A DNA stretch of 6,000 nucleotides from Ruminococcaceae bacterium UBA4958 (GTDB taxonomy: Bacteria > Bacillota > Clostridia > Oscillospirales > Acutalibacteraceae), in contig DHAI01000043.1 of NCBI GenBank assembly GCA_002397355.1, positions 1 through 6,000 on the forward strand, in the 5' to 3' direction. The notes under the pieces are model-generated. The model worked only from the letters and a program-made list of their open reading frames with translations, was not told the origin of the DNA and ran no database searches. The position numbers were made by a program, and so were the translations under genes. Shown here in pieces: positions 1-6,000 of this stretch (position 1 is the stretch's first letter; every line of letters starts with the position of its first letter).

Positions 1-1061
1 TTTTTCGTCTGGTTCTCATAGGACGTGCGGTTTGAAAATGATGAAATAATCAGGATCAGACAGTCCTGAACATCGTTAAATGTGATTTTGCTTTCATTTT
101 TGTTGTACTTGTTCGCCTGCTTCAGATAAGCATCAATCTGGGAAACGAAGGCACTCCGGGCCGCCTTGTCCGGGGCACCGCCATGCTCCAGCCAGCTTGA
201 ATTATGGTAATATTCAATTGTCGGGTTCCGGTTGGAAAATGCAACTGCAATATTGATTTTGACATTGTACTCAGGCTTGTCCTCACGGTCGCGCGCCCGG
301 CACTCAGCCTGCCAATACTGTACAGGAGTCAGCGCGTCATCCCCGGCAAGCTCTTTTGCATGGTCAAGGATACCTTGGCGGTATAAAAATTCCTTCTTTT
401 CAAATCCATGCTCGGTCTGGCTACGGAAAATAAAGCGGATACCAGCATTTACAATCGCCTGCCGCCGAAGTGTATCACAGAAATATTCATCCGGCACTTG
501 GATGTCTGTGAAAACCTGCAAATCCGGCCTCCAACGAATTTTCGTACCAGTATCCTTTCCAGCATATGGCTCACAGTGAAGTCCACCAATATTTTTCCCA
601 TGCTCAAAATGCAGGGTATAACGTTTTCCATCCCGGCGAATATCAGCGTCCATATACTCCGAGGAATATTGTGTGGCACACAGGCCCAGCCCATTTAAGC
701 CGAGAGAATATTCATAACTTTCATCCTTGTCATTATTATATTTTCCACCGGCATACATTTCACAGAACAAAAGTTCCCAGTTCCAGCGCTGTTCTGCATT
801 GTTAAACTCAACCGGGCAGCCGCGCCCATGGTCTTCCACTTCAACAGAACCGTCATAATACCGGGTAACAATAATCTGTTTTCCAAAGCCTTCCCGCGCC
901 TCATCAATCGAGTTGGAAATAATCTCAAAGATTGAATGTTCGCAGCCCTCAATTCCGTCTGAACCGAAGATAACGGCGGGACGGCGGCGGACACGGTCAG
1001 CGCCTTTCAGTGAAGAGATGCTGTCATTGCCGTAGGTTTTTTTTTCAGTCTTTTCTGCCAT
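1..1061 (-). CDS. Divergent GyrB/ParE-type type IIA topoisomerase ATPase subunit, 3' end missing
   Basis: The gene starts at ATG 1061 and runs off the left edge; 353 residues are visible. It should be the ATP-binding B subunit of a type IIA topoisomerase (gyrase or topo IV type), using ATP to pass one DNA duplex through another. The GHKL ATPase fold is recognisable: RRRPAVIFGS (25-34), FEIISNSIDEA (45-55) with Glu46 and the Mg-binding Asn50, EDHGRGCPV (76-84) with Asp77 and Arg80, YAGGKY (103-108), and a TGTKIRW strand like the family's TGT motif. The visible part ends in YENQTK, matching the transducer-domain QTK whose lysine contacts ATP phosphate. The usual GLHGVG lid is SLGLNGLG (119-126), and the second Asp of the DDGRG motif is His78. 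The toprim and C-terminal parts lie outside the window. An A-subunit partner may follow to the left. Codon use is more AT-rich than in tilS or dnaB. Whether it acts as gyrase or topo IV cannot be told here. Confidence 0.85.
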   Translation of the reverse strand, partial: MAEKTEKKTYGNDSISSLKGADRVRRRPAVIFGSDGIEGCEHSIFEIISNSIDEAREGFGKQIIVTRYYDGSVEVEDHGRGCPVEFNNAEQRWNWELLFCEMYAGGKYNNDKDESYEYSLGLNGLGLCATQYSSEYMDADIRRDGKRYTLHFEHGKNIGGLHCEPYAGKDTGTKIRWRPDLQVFTDIQVPDEYFCDTLRRQAIVNAGIRFIFRSQTEHGFEKKEFLYRQGILDHAKELAGDDALTPVQYWQAECRARDREDKPEYNVKINIAVAFSNRNPTIEYYHNSSWLEHGGAPDKAARSAFVSQIDAYLKQANKYNKNESKITFNDVQDCLILIISSFSNRTSYENQTK

Positions 1062-1066
1062 TTTTT

Positions 1067-1074
1067 CTCCTCCC
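1067..1074 (-). promoter_or_regulatory. Ribosome binding site of the topoisomerase-like gene
   Basis: The minus strand reads GGGAGGAG followed by five A residues and then ATG at 1061. This is a strong Shine-Dalgarno match at close spacing. It fixes the start of the topoisomerase-like gene and supports independent translation after the ftsH terminator. Confidence 0.8.
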
Positions 1075-1123
1075 GAGGCAAGTGAATCTTAAGGCTCCGT
1101 GTGCTGTGCAAAAGCACTGAAGC

Positions 1124-1156
1124 AAAGAAAAAAGGGAATGTCAAAGCATTCCCTTT
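1124..1156 (-). terminator. Rho-independent terminator after ftsH
   Basis: Read on the minus strand, AAAGGGAATG (1156-1147), a 6-nt loop CTTTGA (1146-1141) and CATTCCCTTT (1140-1131) form a perfect 10-bp stem. The 3' arm runs into TTTTTTCTTT (1133-1124). The stem begins 10 nt after the ftsH TAA stop (1169-1167). A second copy of the left arm, AAAGGGAA (1168-1161), overlaps that stop codon and could pair with the same 3' arm. The structure marks the end of the dnaB-tilS/hpt-ftsH unit and separates it from the topoisomerase-like gene. Confidence 0.9.
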
Positions 1157-1166
1157 CAAGTTCCCT

Positions 1167-3083
1167 TTATTGTGCCGGAACCGGGGAAACCGGTGTATTG
1201 CCACTTTGCGGTGGAGTTTCCGGTGGATCTTCTGCTTTCGGGAGTGAACTTTCCTTCATCATCTTGGCAAAATTTTCACCGCTCATTTTCTCATTCTCGA
1301 AAAGATATTTCGCAATCATATCAAGTTGGCCAGTGTGCGCCTTCAGGATTGCCCTGGCTTCTCCATACGCCTTTATCATCATACGCTTCATCTCACGGTC
1401 AATCGCACAGGAAGTAGCCTCAGAATAATCGCGAATATGGCCCATATCACGTCCGAGAAACGGTTCGCTCTCATCGCGCCCATAGGTAATTGGCCCCAAT
1501 TCATCAGACATGCCATACTTGGTAATCATGCTGTGTGCCAATTTGGTAGCGCGCTCAATATCGTTGGAAGCACCCGTTGAAATATCATCAAGCTTCAGCG
1601 ACTCAGAGGCACGGCCGCCAAGCATGACAACAAGGCTTTCCTCCATCTCAGTGCGAGTTTCATAGGAACGGTCTTCTGTCGGGAGCTGCATGGTATAGCC
1701 GCCCGCCATACCGCGTGGAATAATGGAAATCTCATGCACGGGGTCCTGTGTCGGACAATAATATGCTACAACAGCATGGCCACCTTCATGATAGGAAGTA
1801 ATTTTCTTTTCTTTTTCTGTCATTACATGGCTCTTCTTTTCAGGCCCCACAACGACTTTTATCGTTGCTTCCTCAACTTCCGCCATGGTGATAGCCTTAA
1901 GGCCCTTCCTCGCCGAAAGGAGCGCCGCCTCATTCAGCAGGTTTTCCAAATCTGCGCCGGTAAAGCCAGCTGTCGATTTTGCAATCGTCTTAAGGTCAAC
2001 GTCCGGTGCAAGCGGCTTATTGCGAGAATGGACTTTCAGGATAGCTTCACGGCCTTTAATATCCGGATAGCCAACCATGATTTGGCGGTCAAAACGGCCT
2101 GGACGCATCAGTGCAGGATCGAGGATATCCGGCCGGTTGGTTGCGGCAATCATGATAACCCCTTCATTTGCCCCAAACCCATCCATCTCAACAAGCAACT
2201 GGTTCAGCGTCTGCTCCCGCTCATCATGCCCGCCGCCAAGCCCAGCTCCACGCTGGCGCCCGACTGCATCAATTTCATCTATGAAAACAATGCAGGGAGA
2301 ATTTTTCTTTGCCTGCTCAAACAGGTCACGTACACGGGAAGCACCTACACCAACAAACATTTCAACAAAATCGGAACCGGAAATCGAGAAGAACGGGACG
2401 CCGGCCTCGCCCGCTACGGCGCGGGCCAACAGGGTTTTACCGGTTCCCGGAGGGCCCACAAGCAGCACGCCCTTCGGGATGCGCGCGCCGAGCTCGTTGT
2501 ACTTGCGCGGATTTTTCAGGAATTCCACAATCTCGCGCAACTCTTCCTTTTCCTCGTCCGCCCCGGCCACGTCCGCAAACGTCGTCTTGCGCTTTTCGTC
2601 GGACATCTGCTTGATCTTCGCCTTGCCGAAGTTCATTTGCTTGCCGGCGTCGCCCATCGTGGCGTTCAGGCGCTTCATCATCCACCACCAGAACAGGCCG
2701 GTGAGCGCAAAGAGGATCAGCGTGGGAAGGATGCTGGAAAGCCAGGTGTTTTCCGTCGGGCGGTTCCAGTTGTACGTCATGCGCGCGTTCGGATGGGCCT
2801 TGTTGTAATCCTCCACGTAAGGCTCGATCTGGCGGAGCATCAGCTCCGCGTTCGGAGCGACATAGGAGATCTGCGACCCGTTCGAGAGCGTGATCGTCAT
2901 ATCGCCGCTTCCGAGGTCCAGGTTATAGGACCTGACCTGCTGATCCTCAAAGTAATAGACGATTTCGGAGTACTTATGCGCGTCTTCCACCGGGTGGTTA
3001 AAGACCATCACGGCCATCAGCATCAGCAAAACCGGGATTCCAATGAACAGCGCGATATTTTTCAATGCCTTCTTGTTATCCAA
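1167..3083 (-). CDS. ftsH: ATP-dependent zinc metalloprotease FtsH
   Basis: Complete 638-residue membrane AAA+ protease, the usual size for Firmicutes FtsH (about 640). FtsH forms a hexamer in the cytoplasmic membrane that pulls out and degrades membrane and short-lived cytosolic proteins. Visible in order: TM helix about 10-28, an extracellular domain to about 112, TM helix about 113-136, Walker A GPPGTGKT (210-217), pore loop FVG (243-245), Walker B IVFIDE (265-270), second region of homology ATNRPDI (314-320) with candidate arginine fingers Arg327 and Arg330, zinc motif HEGGH (432-436, usually HEAGH), and a likely third zinc ligand Asp508 in TGASNDIE. The last 25 or so residues are a Pro-rich tail. 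The start is TTG at 3083, set by AAGGAG ten nt upstream and by the TM helix beginning soon after. It follows tilS/hpt by 45 nt and ends at a terminator. Third-position GC counted by hand is 51/60 for residues 145-204 but 28/60 for 240-299, a sharp mid-gene change. Confidence 0.97.
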   Translation of the reverse strand: MDNKKALKNIALFIGIPVLLMLMAVMVFNHPVEDAHKYSEIVYYFEDQQVRSYNLDLGSGDMTITLSNGSQISYVAPNAELMLRQIEPYVEDYNKAHPNARMTYNWNRPTENTWLSSILPTLILFALTGLFWWWMMKRLNATMGDAGKQMNFGKAKIKQMSDEKRKTTFADVAGADEEKEELREIVEFLKNPRKYNELGARIPKGVLLVGPPGTGKTLLARAVAGEAGVPFFSISGSDFVEMFVGVGASRVRDLFEQAKKNSPCIVFIDEIDAVGRQRGAGLGGGHDEREQTLNQLLVEMDGFGANEGVIMIAATNRPDILDPALMRPGRFDRQIMVGYPDIKGREAILKVHSRNKPLAPDVDLKTIAKSTAGFTGADLENLLNEAALLSARKGLKAITMAEVEEATIKVVVGPEKKSHVMTEKEKKITSYHEGGHAVVAYYCPTQDPVHEISIIPRGMAGGYTMQLPTEDRSYETRTEMEESLVVMLGGRASESLKLDDISTGASNDIERATKLAHSMITKYGMSDELGPITYGRDESEPFLGRDMGHIRDYSEATSCAIDREMKRMMIKAYGEARAILKAHTGQLDMIAKYLFENEKMSGENFAKMMKESSLPKAEDPPETPPQSGNTPVSPVPAQ

Positions 3084-3093
3084 AAATGACTCA

Positions 3094-3099
3094 CTCCTT
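3094..3099 (-). promoter_or_regulatory. Ribosome binding site of ftsH (decides a TTG start)
   Basis: AAGGAG on the minus strand lies 10 nt before TTG at 3083. No in-frame ATG, GTG or TTG lies between it and the TTG. The next in-frame ATG codons fall inside the first membrane helix and would destroy it, so TTG is the best start. Confidence 0.75.
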
Positions 3100-3128
3100 A
3101 CAGGAAGCCGATCTGCTGTGCAGGGTGA

Positions 3129-5066
3129 TCAGCCACCGTAAACTTCCGGTTTTAAAACGCCCACATACGGCAGGTTCCGGTATTTCTCCGCGTAGTCCAG
3201 CCCGTAGCCGACGATGAACTCATCGGGCACGATGGTGCCGACGTAATCCGCCTTGATGTTGACGGTCCGGCGGTCCGGTTTGTCGAACAGGGTGCACAGG
3301 CGGATGCTTTTGGGGGAACGGGACTGGAGCAGTTCCCAAATATAACTGAGTGTCAGGCCGCTGTCGAGGATGTCTTCCACCACGAGCACGTCCCAGCCTT
3401 TCAGGTCGATGTCCAGGTCCTTGATGATTTTGACGGTTCCGGATGTCTTGACGCCGTGTCCATAGCTGGAAACAGCCATAAAGTCGATGCTGCACGGAAT
3501 CGTGATCGAACGCATCAGATCCGACATGAATACGACGGAGCCTTTCAAAATACTGACTAACAGGAGGTTCTTTCCGCGGTAGTCCTCGGTGATGCGCGCC
3601 CCCAGGCCTCCGACGATCTTTTGCAGTTCCTCGCCGCTGTAAAGGACTTCCCGAATGTCATGATCCATGCTGTTCACAGTCCAAATGCACTCCTTCACGA
3701 TAATTTCCCTGATATCTTTCGAGCCTGCCGTCGGGCAGGCCTCTTCGGCCGTACCGAAACCCTCCGCCCACAGGATCCTCCCCCCGGACTCTAAAACGGC
3801 TCTGCGGGGACGGGCGGAGACGGGAACCTTCGCTTCATTGAAAAGCTTTTTCAGCGATTTCGTCACGCCGCGGCCTGCGGGACGGTAAGCGTCGCCGGGC
3901 CTTCTGTTTCTCACCGTACAGTTAGTATTTATTATTGTATCATAGTTAAAAAGATTATGAAACAACAAATTATGAAATTTACCGTGATTTTTCAAGGCTC
4001 CGGGCGGCACGGAACGCATGAAAAGCAGCCTGCCGTCCGGCAGGGACGTGCCGGACGGATCGAACGGGACGCTCCACTCTCCGGATGAGGTTTCCCCGCC
4101 GCGGCGCGTGAGACGCAGAACGCCCTCCGAAGCGGAACAGCGCACCGCACCGGCGGTGGTAACCGCGCCGTCTCCGGAGCGGACGAGATCCGCCACCGAC
4201 AGGATATTGCCGTACCCGGGGCGGACGGGGCTTACGTTTCCGAGCGCCATTGGAATCGCGCGCAGGAGCGCCGGGCGCGGCAGCTCCCGGAGCGGTTCCA
4301 GGCGGTAGCCTCCGTCCGGAAGGCGCGCCGCCTGCAGCTTCCCCTCCGCCATCCGCTCAAAATACGCCTCGTCGCCGCGGAGAATTTCCGAAGTGCGCGC
4401 GGCGGCGGCTTCGAACCCCGGATTGATCTCCCTGAGAACCGGCACGACGCGGTGGCGGATCCTGTTGCGGGCGAAATCGTCGGAAAGGTTGGTGCTGTCC
4501 GTCACGAAATCCAGGCCGTAAACGGAGCAGTAAAGCTCCACCTCGGAGCGCGTGACGCCGAGCAGCGGCCGCACGACGCAGCCCCGCACCGGCGGTATGC
4601 CGCAAAGGCCCTTCGCCCCCGCCCCCCTCGCAAGGTTCATCAAGATAGTCTCCGCATTATCGGAAAGCGTATGCGCCGTGGCGATGCGGCCGTCTTTTCC
4701 GCAAAGCGCGTGAAAAAAAGAATAGCGGACATCCCGGCCGCATTCCTCCAAGCCCTGCGATTTTTCGCGCGCAAGAGCGCGCACGTCCGCGTGGAGCACT
4801 TTCAGCTCGATCCCGTACCTCCGGCAAAAGCGGACGACAAACCTTTCATCCGCGTCCGCCTCTTCCCCGCGAAGGCCGTGGTTCACATGCGCGGCCGTCA
4901 GCGAAACGCCATACCCGGCCGCGTGGCGGCACAGAAAATGCAGAAGCGCAACGGAATCCGCGCCCCCGGAAAACCCGGCGACCACGCGGCACCCGCGCGG
5001 CAGCATGTTCCACGCGCGGATTTCCCCGTCGATCTTCGCTTCAATCCGGGCAGCCTCACCGTTCAC
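3129..5066 (-). CDS. tilS/hpt: Bifunctional tRNA(Ile)-lysidine synthetase / hypoxanthine phosphoribosyltransferase (TilS-Hpt fusion)
   Basis: One uninterrupted 645-residue frame joins two enzymes. TilS (about 1-463) uses ATP and lysine to convert C34 of tRNA-Ile(CAU) to lysidine so that it reads AUA. It shows the PP-loop SGGADS (33-38), HVNHGLRG (60-67), AHTLSDNAET (131-140), DSTN (190-193), RNRIRH (200-205) and the C-terminal-domain motif RNRRPGD (386-392). Hpt (about 467-645) makes IMP or GMP from hypoxanthine or guanine and PRPP. It shows LKGS (507-510), the loop SSYG (533-536), the PRPP motif VVEDILDSGLT (562-572) with likely catalytic Asp568, Lys596, and VGYGLDY (619-625). Both parts are near full length with almost no linker. 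The start is GTG 5066, nine nt after AGGAGG, inside the end of dnaB; an ATG at 5324 in the same frame would run through dnaB coding sequence and adds unrelated residues. Bifunctional TilS/HprT proteins of about this length are known in Listeria. Whether Hpt is also made separately is open. Confidence 0.93.
   Translation of the reverse strand: MNGEAARIEAKIDGEIRAWNMLPRGCRVVAGFSGGADSVALLHFLCRHAAGYGVSLTAAHVNHGLRGEEADADERFVVRFCRRYGIELKVLHADVRALAREKSQGLEECGRDVRYSFFHALCGKDGRIATAHTLSDNAETILMNLARGAGAKGLCGIPPVRGCVVRPLLGVTRSEVELYCSVYGLDFVTDSTNLSDDFARNRIRHRVVPVLREINPGFEAAAARTSEILRGDEAYFERMAEGKLQAARLPDGGYRLEPLRELPRPALLRAIPMALGNVSPVRPGYGNILSVADLVRSGDGAVTTAGAVRCSASEGVLRLTRRGGETSSGEWSVPFDPSGTSLPDGRLLFMRSVPPGALKNHGKFHNLLFHNLFNYDTIINTNCTVRNRRPGDAYRPAGRGVTKSLKKLFNEAKVPVSARPRRAVLESGGRILWAEGFGTAEEACPTAGSKDIREIIVKECIWTVNSMDHDIREVLYSGEELQKIVGGLGARITEDYRGKNLLLVSILKGSVVFMSDLMRSITIPCSIDFMAVSSYGHGVKTSGTVKIIKDLDIDLKGWDVLVVEDILDSGLTLSYIWELLQSRSPKSIRLCTLFDKPDRRTVNIKADYVGTIVPDEFIVGYGLDYAEKYRNLPYVGVLKPEVYGG
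3690..3695 (-). promoter_or_regulatory. Possible internal ribosome binding site for a separate Hpt
   Basis: Within the fused frame, AAGGAG on the minus strand lies 12 nt before an in-frame GTG (3677-3675), which is followed by ATG at 3668. Hpt homology begins at that ATG (MDHDIREVLY). This is where a stand-alone hpt would start, so the site may be a remnant of, or still act as, an independent start. The 12-nt spacing is long, so use is uncertain. Confidence 0.35.
3915..3980 (-). promoter_or_regulatory. AT-rich patch inside tilS with promoter-like hexamers
   Basis: Positions 3921-3980 contain only 10 G/C of 60 bases, against about 60% or more in the surrounding coding DNA. On the minus strand TTGTTG (3968-3963) is followed after 18 nt by TATGAT (3944-3939). 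An overlapping TGATACAAT (ending 3934) resembles an extended -10 element. A transcript from here would begin about 260 nt before the Hpt domain and could serve hpt and ftsH. The patch also encodes TilS residues 363-384, just before the C-terminal domain, so the resemblance may come from AT-rich codons alone. Confidence 0.3.
3948..3977 (-). repeat. Imperfect 15-nt tandem repeat in tilS
   Basis: Two adjacent 15-nt units each begin with TTTCATAAT (3977-3969 and 3962-3954) and differ in the last six bases. They encode the 5-residue repeat FHNLL-FHNLF at TilS residues 364-373. The repeat keeps the frame, as expected of a small duplication tolerated in a linker-like part of the protein. Confidence 0.6.
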
Positions 5067-6000
5067 TGCGGATAACCTCCTGCGCGGTAAAACGCATGAA
5101 CTCTCCCTGCCAGTGGAGAGGAATCGTCTTCGTCTCGCCATGGCGGTTCTTCGCGATGATGCACTCGCTCTGGTTTTTGTCCGTTCCGTCGTCCTGCGGT
5201 TCCGTGTCCTGATAGTAGTCGTCCCGGTAAAGGAACAGGACGATATCCGCGTCCTGCTCGATGGAACCGGAGTCGCGCAGGTCCGAAAGAACCGGCCTGT
5301 GGTTGGTGCGCTTTTCGCTGTCACGCGCCAGCTGCGAAAGCACCAGTACGGGGATGTTGAGTTCCTTCGCCATGATTTTCAGGTTCCGCGTAATCTGCGA
5401 AACCTCCTGCACGCGGTTCTCGATGCGCATGGAGGCGGTCATCAGCTGCAGGTAGTCGATCACGACAAGATCCACGTCGCGCAGGCGGCGGAGTTTCGCC
5501 TTGATTTCCGGAACGGTGACGGCGGGGTTGTCGTCGAAATAGAGCTGCGCCTTGGAGAGCACATCCCCGGCCTCGATGAGGCGCACCCACTCGTCTTCGC
5601 TCAGGCGGCCGGTGCGCAGCTTCGTCCCCTCCACCAGCGCTTCCGTGGAAAGCAGGCGCGAAACGAGCTGTTCTTTGCTCATTTCCAGCGAGAAAAAGGC
5701 CACGCGCTTGCCCGCCTTTACCGCGGCATGGCGCGCGATGTTCAGCGCAAAGCTCGTCTTGCCCATGCCGGGGCGCGCGCCGAGCAGGATAAAGTCCGTC
5801 CTGTTCAGCCCGGTGATCGCGTCGTCCAGTTCCTTGATGCCGGTCGGAATGCCGCGGTACTGGTCGGCGTCGGGAGAATTGAGACGGTCCAGCCGGTCGA
5901 ACTCATCCAGGATAATCTCGTCCACACGCTGCAGGCCCTGCATATTTTTCCCACGCCGGATGTCGAAAATGCGCTGCTCCGCCGAATCCAGAAGAGCCGA
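5056..6000 (-). CDS. dnaB: Replicative DNA helicase DnaB, C-terminal part (5' end missing)
   Basis: The last 315 residues are visible; the family is usually about 440-450, so roughly 130 N-terminal residues (the primase-interacting domain and part of the linker) lie beyond the right edge. DnaB is the hexameric helicase that unwinds DNA ahead of the replication fork. The RecA-like motor domain is intact: Walker A GARPGMGKT (5781-5755), FFSLEMSKEQL after it, Walker B VVIDYLQLM, the IPVLVLSQLARDSEKR motif, SDLRDSGSIEQDAD and the C-terminal AKNRHGET stretch. The linker helix region around QRIFDIRRGKNMQGLQ is also present. The stop is TGA at 5058-5056, and the last 11 nt overlap the start of tilS/hpt, which suggests translational coupling. 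No intein is seen in the Walker A or Walker B region. Codon use is GC-rich like tilS. Confidence 0.97.
   Translation of the reverse strand, partial: SALLDSAEQRIFDIRRGKNMQGLQRVDEIILDEFDRLDRLNSPDADQYRGIPTGIKELDDAITGLNRTDFILLGARPGMGKTSFALNIARHAAVKAGKRVAFFSLEMSKEQLVSRLLSTEALVEGTKLRTGRLSEDEWVRLIEAGDVLSKAQLYFDDNPAVTVPEIKAKLRRLRDVDLVVIDYLQLMTASMRIENRVQEVSQITRNLKIMAKELNIPVLVLSQLARDSEKRTNHRPVLSDLRDSGSIEQDADIVLFLYRDDYYQDTEPQDDGTDKNQSECIIAKNRHGETKTIPLHWQGEFMRFTAQEVIRSER
5076..5081 (-). promoter_or_regulatory. Ribosome binding site of tilS/hpt inside dnaB
   Basis: A perfect AGGAGG on the minus strand lies nine nt before GTG 5066. It is embedded in the DnaB codons for Gln-Glu-Val near the C-terminus. It supports the GTG start over any ATG upstream. 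Confidence 0.85.

Noticed and set aside
1106..1117. Small inverted repeat GTGC-AAAA-GCAC between ftsH and the topoisomerase-like gene
   Set aside because: A four-base-pair stem is too short to stand out from chance.
1062..1123. Promoter for the topoisomerase-like gene
   Set aside because: The best match, TTTGCA-15 nt-TAAGAT on the minus strand, is weak with short spacing. I do not call it, although a promoter here would make sense after the terminator.
2077..2808. 243-residue plus-strand open frame inside ftsH
   Set aside because: Ser/Pro/Arg-rich shadow translation of ftsH with no domain; the ftsH motifs on the other strand explain the DNA.
1734..3089. 451-residue open frame on the plus strand opposite ftsH
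   Set aside because: It mirrors the ftsH codons, has no recognisable domain and no good ribosome binding site. Long antisense frames are expected opposite such a gene.
4452..5075. 207-residue plus-strand open frame opposite tilS
   Set aside because: Composition is that of a GC-rich antisense shadow (Arg/Ala/Pro-rich); TilS motifs explain the DNA.
5067..5324. Extension of tilS/hpt to an ATG at 5324
   Set aside because: The extra 86 residues are low-complexity Arg/Ser/Thr-rich and lie within dnaB coding sequence in another frame. GTG 5066 has a perfect AGGAGG and gives the length expected for the fused family.
1..6000. Mobile element, CRISPR array, tRNA/rRNA gene or defence system
   Set aside because: No transposase, spaced repeats, structured RNA gene or defence-type protein is visible; almost all of the window is accounted for by four minus-strand housekeeping-type genes.

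Overview
The window looks like chromosomal DNA from a low-G+C-phylum anaerobe of the class Clostridia, most likely an Oscillospiraceae/Ruminococcaceae relative. This is inferred from the tilS-hpt-ftsH gene order known from Firmicutes, the AGGAGG-type ribosome binding sites, and a divergent GyrB/ParE-type protein next to ftsH. The species cannot be named from sequence alone. All four genes lie on the minus strand, so they read from right to left.

Right to left: positions 6000-5056 hold the C-terminal 315 residues of the replicative helicase DnaB, which runs off the right edge. Its end overlaps by 11 nt the GTG start of a 645-residue gene (5066-3129). That gene is an in-frame fusion of tRNA-Ile lysidine synthetase (TilS, about residues 1-463) and hypoxanthine phosphoribosyltransferase (Hpt, about 467-645). 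After 45 nt comes ftsH (3083-1167), a complete membrane AAA+ zinc protease of 638 residues with a TTG start. A clear intrinsic terminator (1156-1124) closes this unit. The last gene, starting at 1061 and cut by the left edge, encodes the ATPase and transducer part of a divergent GyrB/ParE-like type IIA topoisomerase subunit.

The first three genes are packed closely enough to be one transcription unit linking replication (DnaB), decoding of AUA codons (TilS), purine salvage (Hpt) and membrane proteolysis (FtsH). The topoisomerase-like gene follows the terminator and has its own strong ribosome binding site, but no convincing promoter is visible.

The window is mostly housekeeping DNA and I see no mobile element, CRISPR array, RNA gene or defence system. 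The points worth a second look are: (1) an abrupt change of base composition and codon use inside ftsH near 2366-2400, which suggests recombination or a chimeric assembly; (2) the TilS/Hpt fusion, with a ribosome binding site and GTG codon kept at the junction; (3) a very AT-rich patch inside GC-rich tilS that contains promoter-like hexamers, a short tandem repeat and paired AUA codons; and (4) the unusual ATP-lid of the topoisomerase-like protein.
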